Assembly: GCA_933210815.1 (NCBI GenBank)
Contig: OW119933.1
Coordinates: forward strand, 107,505,780 to 107,569,779
DNA: 64,000 bases
DNA from: Meta bourneti
Lineage: Eukaryota; Arthropoda; Arachnida; Araneae; Tetragnathidae
Direction: 5' to 3'
This document shows positions 45,841 through 57,032 of the stretch, in pieces; the first letter of the stretch is position 1; each line of letters begins with the position of its first letter. The notes under the pieces were generated by a model. That model did no database searches. It saw only the letters and a list, made by a program, of their open reading frames with translations, and was not told where the DNA came from. The position numbers were made by a program, and so were the translations under genes.

Positions 45841-45959
45841 GGTTTGATCACAAAGGATAGACTGTTGCACTTCATGCTGGTTTTCGCTGTCCTTCCAGTG
45901 CACAAAACAATTAACTCAAATCTGTTAATGAAAATATGATTTGGGTTTATTTATTGTAT

Positions 45960-47119
45960 ACATATATGTTGTTTCATTTCATCGAAAATTGTTTCATTTC
46001 TCAAATTACCTAGGTAATATGCAAATCACCTAGATAATCTGCATGTTACCTACTAGGCACTCGTTAAAGTGAAAATAAGATCTTTGCACTAACAGCAACG
46101 TTTTTGTTCGCTTAAATTAACACTCAGACAAACAACTCAGTAATATTAGTTAATACTAATTGAAAAAGACGCAACAAATGCATGCGCTAACAGGCAGAAA
46201 CGAATTTGAAAGTGGAATTAGCTATGCTAAGCACTCGCAGCCAACGCAAATTATGAGAAAGCGAAAACAGCTGGCAAAGGCAAGACGCCGGCGACACAAC
46301 CTTTAGAAAGCGGAAGCGTAAAGAGAAAGGGAAGGAGGAGGGAAAGAAACAAACTTTCGCACTTTAATGATTCGAAAGTCACCTAGGCAATGTGAACATT
46401 AACAGCTTTTGAGCTTTAACAATAACACTACTAGAAGATTAGACACTAACACACACTAGAAGATTTTTTTTTAATTTTGACTTTAAAAATCCAATATTTT
46501 TACAATAGGTCATTGGTTTCTACCTAAACTCATTTATTGTGAAAAATTCAGATTAATCTAATCATTAAGTATCTAATTTCTAAGTGCTATCTCAAATTCT
46601 AATTTGTTCCGAAAGGCAATTCATGTTGGAAAGTATTCCTAATATTCTTTATGTTTTGACCCTCCATCAAGTTGCTAGGGAGAATAGGTGTTTTTGTACA
46701 ATTTTTTTCACCAAGGAAGTCTAAAAAATCATGATTTTTTTCAGGAATTTTAAACATTTCAAAATCAACTATAAATTAATTTCTTAACCAATAACTTTGA
46801 CTGAGGTTCAAAACATCTACTGTATTATAGATTATAATGATACAAAAATAATTATGATAAATCAATTCATTGTTGAGTTATCACCGCTTGAACAAAGCAT
46901 CCTTTTGCAAAAACACAGTTCTTCACAAATCGAGTTTAAAGTTTTGGAAACTTGTTTGTCTAAGGTGACAGTACCTTACTAAAACCGTTGTGAATAGAAC
47001 ACTATTACGAATACTTACAACTTGGTATCATTTGAAAGCTGAAGAGTTGGAAAATATTTTGAATTAATAAAAAGTATCGATATTCTAGTCAATTTTCGTG
47101 ACATGCATATACCTTAAAG
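45960..47119. other. Unassigned DNA including a GC-richer CACCTAGG-motif stretch
   Basis: 46,005-46,060 holds three close TACCTAG/CACCTAG motifs (ACCTAGGTAAT, CACCTAGATAAT, TTACCTACTAGG). CACCTAGGCAATG recurs at about 46,379. The intervening 46,080-46,380 is less AT-rich than its surroundings. No gene was identified; it may be a short mobile element or a regulatory region. Confidence 0.35.
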
Positions 47120-48711
47120 CAAGTTATGAAAAATCGGATTCTTTTGATTTAAATCAGATTTATTTTTAATTAAATCGAATTTGTATGATTTTAATTAATT
47201 TGTTTGGATATGTTTAAATGTGTTAGACATGAGACATGCAAATCAGTATAGGCTCTAGATAGTATTATGTGATATATTAATATATAAAAGAGTTAAAATT
47301 GATGGTAATTATTAATATAGGAAAGTTAAGAAAATATAGTAGGAAATTGAAGTTAAAAATTATAGAAATCATTCTTGGACCTTGTGTTTATTTAATTTGA
47401 ATTCAATTTCATGATAAAAAATTCATATTAGAATTCTATTTGGAAAGAAAATTTGTAAGTTTAATACATTTTTCGTATCATATTAATTGAACATTTTTTG
47501 GGGCCTTTTTATTTTTCTAACTGAATGTTAAGTGTAAAAACTAAAGAAAGTTAAATTGATGAGTTAAAAATATTTTTTATAGAAATACAGAAGTTGCAAA
47601 GTTAAAAAGACTTTAGGAATGGCTTTCCGGACTTCTATATAAATAATAAAATATAAATGAGTTTCCTCAATTCCAAAGGAGATTTCTGAGACAGCTTGAG
47701 AAAATTGTGATTTAAAAAAAAATGTTTTTAAAAAATTGGGTCATTTGATTCCAATCAGATATTTCGTCGGATTTTTATAATTTTAATTAATTTGTTTCCC
47801 CTATATGTTTAAACTTGTTATTTATGAGACATGCAAATCACAGTGACGTTACTAGATAATATTGATTTTATGTTAAACATATCTGAGAGTAGGAATTCTA
47901 GATTCCTTCATCAGAAATAATAAATTGCTTCTTGAAAGGGCATCAGTTTAAATCTAACTAACCTTTCCATGGGAAGAGTATGTCATATTACCCAAAAACA
48001 TTTCGTACAATATATGAACTGGTCTCGTGTAAAACTCAGATAATAGTAATAATCAGATAATAATCAAATAAACAAATTTGTGAGTAACACTTGATTTAAG
48101 TGAGCAAAGAGTGAAATATTCGTTCAGTCGTCATTGTCATCCCAACATGAGCATTATCCCCTAGGGGCCCAAAATCCTTTGCATTCACACAGGAGAGGTA
48201 AATATTTCGAATGAGGAACTAAATTTGTTAAAACACCTACACTAAGCATGCCCGACCCCTTGGATTTTAAAATTTATACAAAGGACCCTTAAACATAAGG
48301 GATAAATATGCAAATAATATGAGTAACCAAATGTAGAGTGGTTTGATCTGTCTTGGGTTGCATATCAGAAGGGTCGCAAGGTTCTAGAGACCAAGAACTC
48401 TTTGGATCCTAATATTGTTATGGTTCAGGCCCAGCTCTTCCTTCAACATGAGGTAATGATTTATGTAAACAAAATAAAGATTTCCAAAACATATGAAGTA
48501 AATAATTTCCCCAAGTTGGAACCCTTTGCATCCCAATCAATACAATTATCTTTTAGTGTCCTCAAAGTAGGGAGACCAGCAATTGTCAGTTTTAAAAATG
48601 ATCAATCTGTAGTGTTACTGAGTAAAAGCAAACGTTTAAACTGATTTGTATTGTACCAGGTTATTTCATTTTCAATATGAAAATCAAGTTGATTTAAATC
48701 TGCATACCCTG
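47120..48711 (+). mobile_element. hAT-like element, type 2, shared with left arm
   Basis: The 5' end is CAAGTTATG (degraded CAGGGTATG) and the 3' end is GCATACCCTG followed by ATAAATAT. The 5' block (AATTAATTTGTTT...GAGACATGCAAATCA) appears twice, at about 47,180-47,260 and 47,780-47,860. Sequences before the 5' end do not match the 3' flank. It is the inverted counterpart of 10,656-11,190. Confidence 0.7.
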
Positions 48712-49700
48712 ATAAATATGAAAATTATAATCCGAATTCAGTTAAAGTAGGAGCTGAACATATCAAGCGAGATGAGAGAAATGACTCAGTAGAGCAAGAA
48801 GTTACTTCACAGTTGATTTTACGAAATTCATCAACTTTCAGAGGATATCTCAATTGGACAAACAAAAGTTCTAGAAAACAGAAATATTTATAAAACATGT
48901 AGCAATGTAAACTAAAATCATTAGGTTTGAGAATAACAAAATTCTTACTAGTCTAATGGATAGAAAAACAGGACACGATATTTTCCCTTGTAATCATCTA
49001 GTTTTACTGTTTTGAATGTCCCATGGAAAACAGCAGTTCTTTCAAACTGAGGAGCAGGCTTGGTCAATTCAGGCATCATTTCTAAAAAAGTAAATAGCAT
49101 CAAGCTCAACTTGCAATTTGATTCTTAAGTTGTCTTTGACATAAGACTGCTGAGAAGAGGCAGTAATTTGAATACTAACTTGATAAAAATGTATAATATA
49201 GTTTTAAAATTTATTGCACAACACACATGCTCAAGATTTAACTCAAAATATTAAAACTCAGCGAGGTTTATATTTTTAGAACCTTGGGAAGAAACTAAAG
49301 CATTGATTCCGAAATTGAAGTTTAAAACAAACAATGTAGATTTTATACCAGTTTTCATAGTGTAAAATTGTTTCTCCCTACTTTCATGAGAAATATTCTA
49401 CAATAAGACATTCACCTATTAAATTAGGTTTATTGCACACCAGTCAATATGCAAATAGTCACCAGTCAATGCTACATAGAAAAGCTTCCTGAAATAGTAT
49501 ATTTCTAGGCATTTATTTTCTTTTCTCAGATGGACATCTGAAAGTTTATATTAAAGTTTTAATAAGCATCACTCTAGCAGAAATGAACAATAAATCTGCT
49601 CATTGTGTAGGAGAAATTAGGGAAAGAAAAAAATTTGCAGACTGACATATCTTTTAAAAAATGGGTGTGAACTGCTACAAAACTAATTTGAATTAAAACT
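48130..49700. repeat. Right arm, segment II, of the inverted duplication
   Basis: This is the inverted partner of 9,090-11,190. It includes the 3' part of an hAT-like element ending at 48,711. The 8 bases after it (ATAAATAT) are the reverse complement of the 8 bases before the left-arm copy (ATATTTAT at 10,648), so that element was there before the duplication. At about 49,199 it keeps the empty TA site of the left-arm pogo/Tigger element. Confidence 0.8.
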
Positions 49701-49719
49701 ATCATTTATAAATCTATCA

Positions 49720-51655
49720 TACATCATCAAAAATATCTACTAAAATAGTTGAGATTCAATCCATTGTTTCAAATAAGTCAGGATAACAAATACATCTCAA
49801 TTGAATAGTTAGACATCGCAATGCAATGCAAGACAAAAGTAAAACATTTCCATCCTCATAGATATTTAGGCAAGAGGCAATGCATACCCAATGAAAGTTG
49901 ATCAAGAAAGCAGACCACATTGAAAGTACAACTGTAATGTATCATTCTATTTTATAGCGAAAGCTTACCATGGAAAGAAGAAGCTTGCCTTTACCTGTGA
50001 CCTGGCTTATTTCAGATTCCTTTAAATCTGCAATGCCATTAATTAGATTCAATTCCAGTAATGTAATTCAAACATTCTGTATTATCATTAAAGCCTGTTC
50101 TGTATTATCATTTATCAGCTGGGGGGTTAGGATCTTAAAAAAGCTCTGGGTAACACATGGACACTGTTTTTAAATCCGGGAATACACTTCCGCTTTTGCA
50201 TGTTGATATGTTTTGTTAGTATAACTTTACTTAACCTATAAATATTATGGTGGTATAAACTAGTCACCAGCAGGTATAAAATATATTTGTGGTTTTAAAT
50301 TACGTGCCAATTTCTTCGATGCAATTTATTTAAACTAATTATGTGAAAGGACAAAGGTCTATTGGCAGATGCCACGAATCATGAAAATAGCCTTATATGC
50401 TAGAACTCGATAGCGTATCAAAGCAAGTGATTCAAGTACGAAATTGTAACATTCACAGTAAGTCTAGATACAAGAGGATGGGAATATTCAAATCGTGAAA
50501 GGCTCTTATGCTTCATTGCAAGACCCACATCGTCAATGGCCTAATAATAGTCCTAAATTAACACATGATGCTAGTACCCTTTTAAAACAGTCAATAAAAG
50601 AACATTTAATCATTAGTCAAATTATACAGGATATTGCTAACATGCATTAGATCAGTTTTCTTTGGTCGTGATTGGATGCATGCATGTTTTGGAATCTAAA
50701 GAACAAACCGATAATACATTTCTCACGAGCACTGTTACTTTAAAGAGAGATGAGTGAATAAGACAGAACTGACGATTAAGTAACCTGATTTGAAAATTAA
50801 AACTTAAAGCACCTTGTGGTGACATTATTTGCGATACTGAAGCACCTCCTATAAAACTCTTCACGATTTTTCTTTGCTCGAGTGGCATCAGCTAATAAAG
50901 TTTAGAATAAAATATCTATGGAATTATTGGTCTAACGTTTCGTTATCAGTTCTGATTATGTTTTCTCGTTAATAAAATTATTTAAAGATGTTTGTGCTAT
51001 ATGGTAAATTAATAATACATTTGTCATTATTCAACGAACTTCACACCTTGTAACTAGGGATGAGGAAAATAGAACAACCTGCTCTTTTTCACCAGTTCTT
51101 CAAAAAGAATGGGGATTTTCCTGTTTCCACTTTTCTCCCAAACCTGTTCTCTGCTCTTTTTGTAAAAAGAAACTTTATTTTTTCTACATCGATTTTAATA
51201 TTACGGATTAAAATAGGAATTTTGCAAAGAAAGTAATTCCTCTGTTCTCGAATTTTCCTTTGCTATAATTTTCACCATATGCCTTTTGTTAAATTATGCT
51301 AAGTTCGAAATACAGCTGTTCATCCTACAGTTCTCAACTCACTCTTGTTTACTGTTCTTGATTTATTCATTCGTTCTCTGCCCATAGACTACTCTGCTCT
51401 GAGACTACCTGTTCGTGCTTCCTGCTCTCTGTTCTTCAATTGTTCCCACACTATTCTCTTCTGAACCAAAGCCCCAATGTTTGACGAATTTGTGAGAAGA
51501 CGTGTAATAATTGTGAAATTTTATAATTGTTAGGCAATGAATGACATGGTGATGAATTTTTAGTTTTAAACAAATTAAAATTTAAACAAACATTACTGAT
51601 TGAGATTTGGTTGTCTAGCTTTCTCACTGGTGGTGTTGCCTCTACTCGTTCTTAG
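49720..51655. other. AT-rich DNA absent from the left arm
   Basis: First part of the roughly 7 kb that separates the two right-arm segments. 51,055-51,460 contains TAGGGATGAGGAAAATAGAA and repeated CTGTTCTCTGCTC-like motifs, reminiscent of an hAT-type end, but no partner end was found. Otherwise nothing was recognised. Confidence 0.35.
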
Positions 51656-51788
51656 GATTGGCAATGCTTTTAACTTTATTTTAAAACCAAATTTTACAAA
51701 GAAATGGAAAGCACAATCTGAAATGTTTGGACATATTTCACTTCCATTGAAAGACGGAGATTCAGATTGGGTGTTCCTCTCACTATAA
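51656..51788 (+). CDS. Candidate terminal exon, unidentified
   Basis: Follows a pyrimidine-rich acceptor (TGCCTCTACTCGTTCTTAG). The open frame reads IGNAFNFILKPNFTKKWKAQ, SEMFGHISLPLKDGDSDWVF and LSL, then TAA. Composition is protein-like, with balanced charged residues in otherwise AT-rich DNA. I do not recognise the family and see no upstream exon. It could equally be part of a processed pseudogene. Confidence 0.3.
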
Positions 51789-52724
51789 GTTGTAAAGTGA
51801 TCTGGGTTTAAGTCATCTATTACAATTTTAAAGACATCTTGGAAACAAGCATCCCACCATAAAACTAATGTGTTGAAAGTCGAAAATGATATTTTGACGT
51901 ATATTTTTCATGTTTTAAACGTGTTTAGATGAATTATATAATTAACCTGATTTTTTTGACAAATAAACTAATTTTGTTTTACAAGTGGCAATCTCGATAT
52001 GTGTCTTAAGTGTTTATAATCTTAAAGGGGCAACTCTCTATTTCTTAAAGCTATATTTAGAAGTCTTCCAAGTTTTATTGACCTAAAAATGACTTTAAAA
52101 CCTAAATTATTATTTTCGACTACAAATTTGTTTTGTCCTAGACACCATGTATCTGGGAAACCATACTTGTGATGGTTCAGATTTTGGATGTTATTAGCTA
52201 CCACTGGGGACCCTGAGAGATTGCTGATAGTTTGGTGCAGCTCGGCCAGACTTGTCCCATAAAAAGGTCAATCTATTAACAATTCGAAGACTCCAAATTG
52301 TTTTATCTTTCTTTTTGTTCCTGTCAAAACTAGAGAAAAACCCACCTATAAAAAGCTAACAGAAGATTCATTTGTATTTTGTTCATATCTGCATGCTTAC
52401 AAAGTACTAACTAAAAGATGACACGACAAAATTCGAGCCCTGTCTGTCTATCATGAAAAATGCTGATGCCATAGTCTAGAAGGAACAGGGCTTACACATT
52501 TTGAGTAGATATTTGAGAACAATGGGTGAGCAGAAGTGCTTGTTAAATAACTGTTCACCGTAAAAAAACAGTATTTCCCATCTATTTGTAACATTTGACC
52601 AAGCGATATCCTAGATGTTTACTGTGGTGAACACAGGAATGCAATCGTGCCATAAAAGGATTTATTACGTGCATATGGTATAGGAAACTATTTACAGACC
52701 GACTAATAATATCGTACCATCCAT
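51789..52724. other. AT-rich DNA, nothing recognised
   Basis: No RNA gene, coding domain or bounded repeat was seen. A 60-codon minus frame at 52,022-52,204 has no known motif. Confidence 0.35.
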
Positions 52725-52960
52725 TCCAAATCTGTTCTATGCTACTCTTGGTACAAAGGGAACAATACCGCTCTAGCCACGCAAAAAAATGCTTACACCC
52801 CTGGAAAGGGATCTTGACGCACTGCACCGTCTGCAAATTCAACCACTGGTACCAAGCTGTTTCCGATACAAAAAATCTTAAGAGTTATAAACAACTTGAT
52901 TCCAACGAAAATGGATTGTGTTTTGTAATTCTCTGGAAGTTATAAATAATATATATATAA
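52725..52960 (+). repeat. Dispersed repeat C, copy 1
   Basis: Shares TGGTACAAAGGGAACARTAC, GGGATCTTGACGCAC and ATAAACAACTTGATTCCAAC-type blocks with 56,145-56,335. It ends near an ATATATATAT run. Longer than the other copy by an internal ~40 bp. Class unknown. Confidence 0.65.
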
Positions 52961-54459
52961 ACATAATAAATATATCTAAAGAAATCTCACATTCCTCCCT
53001 CCCAAGCATTATACACCTGCAGGGCTTATTTTGCAAGATATACATTTTAACACTAATTTTTATTACTAAAATTTTAATTACAAGTTCATAGTAATATAAA
53101 AGTTCAATCGCATAAGAAAATAAAAACATTTAATATTCCATTCCATAATCAGTAATTATGGTGGAATAGACTTCATTCCATACCCTTCTCCTTTGATTGT
53201 GCACCAATTCTGCTGAGTGTTCGATAATCGCACATAAAATTGGCCTGGATAATATTAGTGTTGTGTCCTAGGGGTATCACCAAATTTATGTCTCAAATCT
53301 GAGATTTTTCATTCCCTTCAGGTTGATTTTAAAATAAATATTTCCTCCCGCTTTTGATTTATCCTTTAGGAGTAAAATCTTCTCTTAAATAGTCTTTGTT
53401 GGACAGCCACTATCCAACAAAGCATTTACTACTTTATCATCAACACTAACTTTAATGTTTTAAGTGTATGATGCATTATTTTAAAATTTTTCCTGTTCCA
53501 CTTTCAATCCTTATGTTGGATATGCATACACTGCTATTTTCTATCTGAATTTGACACAACAACCTGATTCACTCTATATGTGATTCTGAATTATTTGTCC
53601 TCAAATTGTAATTTGTTCCTATATTCCGGGCAATCTTTTTGTGGAATTTCTAGAAGCAAATGAAGCAACCTTCGTCTTCTAATAGTTTTTGCTCAAAATG
53701 CCTTTCTCTATTTTCCCAATCCCATCTAAATTCAATTTTTGTGGCAATCTAAAGTTTTTACCAATTTCTTTGCCTGTGTGGCCACTTGTCTCTACGTTTT
53801 CCATGGATAATACACTAGTGTAATTGTCAACTTTAGTCAACTCAACTGGTGTCAACCATTTCTCTGATTCTTTGAGTTTTAATGGGTTATGGGTTTGGAT
53901 ATTTTAAGCTAAACCTTTTATTTTTCTGAAGTTAACAAATCTAAATTCTTTTTGTGTTCTATTGGAGTGATTCAAAATACTCAAAATCACCTTTTTTCAT
54001 ATTGATCAAGCTCTTTCTCCTAATCGTGAACTCAGACATCTTAGCTGGCCTCTTAAACTGTACAGAATAATTTTACCTTGGTACCTCGTCCAACTTAAAC
54101 ATTTCTTCAGACTGATGAAAGAAAATTGGCTATTCGTCTGATCTCCCCAGAGTATCTGGTAGCAGCACCCCTTCATCAATTTTGAATAACCAAGGAAAGA
54201 ATTATCTCTCTCTGACCCTGAACTTACACTATTATGAGTTTTGTTTTGTTCTCTGCCTAGCCTGCTCTATTCTTTCATTTATGATAGTATTCAATAGCTC
54301 TCACACACACAAATTCTTACTCGTAATTTTGTCCTTCCACAATTAATTTTTTCTGTTCAATCACTTTAGAATTTGGATGAACTTCCACTCTATTACTTGT
54401 GCCAAAACTATTTAATTCTCTTTTCGTCCTTTTCCAAGGAAAGCCATTTTAAACGAATT
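52961..54459. other. AT-rich DNA, nothing recognised
   Basis: No exon or RNA gene could be supported. Scattered short frames only. Confidence 0.35.
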
Positions 54460-54464
54460 AAAAA

Positions 54465-55868
54465 ATCATGAAAATCGGATTTATTTGATTTAAACCAGAT
54501 TTTCTTATTTAAATCGGATTTTTATGATTTTACTTAATCCCTTGCCCGTACAAGTTTAAATTTCTTGGACATGAGACATGCAAATCAGTGTAGTTTCTTG
54601 ATACTTTTGATTTATGTTTAACATTAATATTTATGAAGAATAAAATTAATGTATTTGGAACCATAGTAGGGTAAAATTTTGAAAGATTATAAAACACGAT
54701 ATAGGAATTAGCAAAGTTAATCGCATGATAAAGTAAATAGAACAGTACCACCAATGCCATGAATAGACAATGCTTTCTCATCTGGTTCTCAACCGGCTTA
54801 AGATTAGTTTGATTTCCAACCATAACTGGTGGCATGAAATTTTTTGGATCTAGATAAATAAGGTTGTGGGATCCCACTAACACCATATAAATTTTTGTAT
54901 AAAATTAATCAAAAATCAGAAATTTGAGAATTTTTTTGCATTATATATTTATTATATGTGAATAAAATGAATAGAAATTCTTTAGCTATTTTTATAAATA
55001 ATTAGTTAAAGACTTGTTTTTGAGAAAAAATCATGTCATCAATAGAAAATCAAATAAAAGAAACCTACAAAAAAATTTGTGAAAAAATTCATACTTCTCA
55101 TTAATATGTAGCTTGCAAAAAGTACTTATTTATGAAAAAATGTTATTTGTAAGTAAATAGTAAAAATGAGACAAGACATGCAAATATACATAGATTGAAA
55201 TCAAATATGGCTATTTTTCAAATTTTCTCGGAGCCTTGATAAGTATTTCAAAGTTATATTCCAAGCACATAAAAAGGGTTTATACATAAGAAAATAATGT
55301 TTTCCTCTATGAACAGCATAGAATAAGTGTAATAGCATTAACCCAGAACATGCCAATTGAGTGGAATTTTAAGCTTGGAATGAGAAAATCATCATAATCA
55401 TTAAAATAGCTTTATGTAGCTTTATGCTTCAATCCATTATCTATTTTGTCTACATACTCAATCACCAGATGGGTGAATTCACTTTTTCATTCCAAATTTC
55501 AATCAGAATAGTTATGATAGAAGTGTAAAGAATTCCTAATAACCAATGAATAAAATTTTCCTATTAAATTTTAATAAAAATTAACCAGCACATCACAAAA
55601 CAAAATAATTATCAATTAAAGATTTATGTGCAAAATTGAGATGCTTTTGTGATACTGCAGAAAACTTTTTCATTGTGACTAAGTGTCTATTTTCATGAAC
55701 AGACTACTTAACTTATTTGTATTTAAATAAAATAACATGCATTTGTTCACAGCTATTTCATTTCCAGTTTTCATAAACTTATACAGAAAGGAAAATTAAA
55801 TTTAAAATTTTGATTTTAATCAATGATTTTTTAATAAAAATCACTTGAATTTAAATCGACATACCTTG
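54465..55868 (+). mobile_element. hAT-like element, type 1
   Basis: Parallels 4,077-5,712 throughout: CCTTGCCCGTACAAGTTTAA near the start and the AAATCGACATACCTTG end. The 3' flank ATTTTTAA fits the hAT target pattern but the 5' boundary is eroded, so no target duplication is confirmed. Confidence 0.75.
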
Positions 55869-55989
55869 ATTTTTAACCATATATCAAAGTAACAACTCAA
55901 TTACTTTCGTTTCCTAAAACAAAAATGCACCAAATTCAAATATAAAATTGGGATATCAGTCTCAAAAACAATCGTCGCTCACCCTTTTT

Positions 55990-56100
55990 TTGTCGATGAC
56001 GGCCCCTTTGATCAGTCCAGATCCCCTTGAAGAACAGCGTTTTGTGTCGATGACAACCTCGTCCTTGATCACTCCAGATCCCTTGAAGAACAAACGATGT
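55990..56100. repeat. Two ~54-bp tandem units
   Basis: Each unit runs from TGTCGATGACRRCC through GATCASTCCAGATCCC to TTGAAGAACARNCG. Unit length is divisible by 3. The minus strand is open across both (GIWSDQGRGCHRHKTLFFK, then GIWTDQRGRHRQ), hinting at a coding minisatellite remnant. Confidence 0.6.
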
Positions 56101-56144
56101 TTTTCTGTATATCAGTGTTTTCTGTTCATAATATAGTACCATCA

Positions 56145-56335
56145 GTTTCGAAGCTGTTCTGCACTACGCTTGGTACAAAGGGAACAGTACCGCTCCAAGG
56201 GATCTTGTCGCACCGTCGGCACCAAGTCCCCTTTCCAATACAAAAAAATCTCAAGAATTATAAACAACTCGGTTTTAACGGAAATGAATGTGTTTTGTAA
56301 TACTCCGGAAGTCAAATAATATATTTATATATACT
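56145..56335 (+). repeat. Dispersed repeat C, copy 2
   Basis: Matches 52,725-52,960 (TTGGTACAAAGGGAACAGTA start, TGTGTTTTGTAATACTCCGG end) and ends in a TATATTTATATAT run. Confidence 0.65.
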
Positions 56336-56584
56336 TTTAAAGGATTTGATCAATCAAGTAGCGCGTTATGTAACATGAGGATAAGAGGTCTGATTTGTCG
56401 CGGGATTTATTGCATGACATAAATATAAAAAAGATAACTAACATAAAAAAATTTTAAAAGGAAAAAAATGGAATAAAAATTAATAAGTTTGAATAGTCCC
56501 AAATGGTAAAAAGCAAACGTTTTTTCAAACAAAAGCCTGTATATAGCGGCACTTTTCCTGTATATAACGGCATCTTTCGCATAC

Positions 56585-56680
56585 ATCGGATCTTTACCTT
56601 CGGGATTGATCCCGGACCGTCGCCAATAGCCCATTGTGTTGCTCCAGTACGTTAATTAACTATTTACCTACCTTTAAAAT
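56585..56680 (+). mobile_element. SINE family A 3' fragment at the right-arm boundary
   Basis: CGGGATTGATCCCGGACCGT, then CGCCAATAGCCCATTGTGTT and TTAACTATTTACCTACCT match the SINE at 31,339. The head is missing. Homology with the left arm begins within about 15 bp of its tail. Confidence 0.72.
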
Positions 56681-57032
56681 ACAAATGCAAATTATTTTTG
56701 AAACGATTTCGTAAAATCAACATCAAATAAGAAAACGGATTCGTTATGAAAACACTTCATTTGATCAATTAAAAATATATAAAATATCAGAAAAACAAGA
56801 AGTAAAAATAATTTATTGAAAAAATAATAAATAGAAAATATCTTAACATTTGAAAAAATTATTTTTCAGTAAGATTTAATACAACTAAACTTGGATAATA
56901 TTGTTGATCCTTGTTTCGATTTTACCCGATTTTCCGGTCTTGCACGAACTGGGATAAGTTTGCCTGATCTACTTTAGTTTATTTATTGTCAAGTAAAAGT
57001 TTGAACTTTCTTTTTTAACAAGTGTGCACACA

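Noticed and set aside
51055..51460. hAT element starting TAGGGATG
   Set aside because: Only one suggestive end and low-complexity CTGTTCTC repeats; no opposite end or target duplication found.
54530..54886. 118-codon minus-strand frame
   Set aside because: Lies wholly inside an hAT-like non-autonomous repeat; the other copies do not conserve it.
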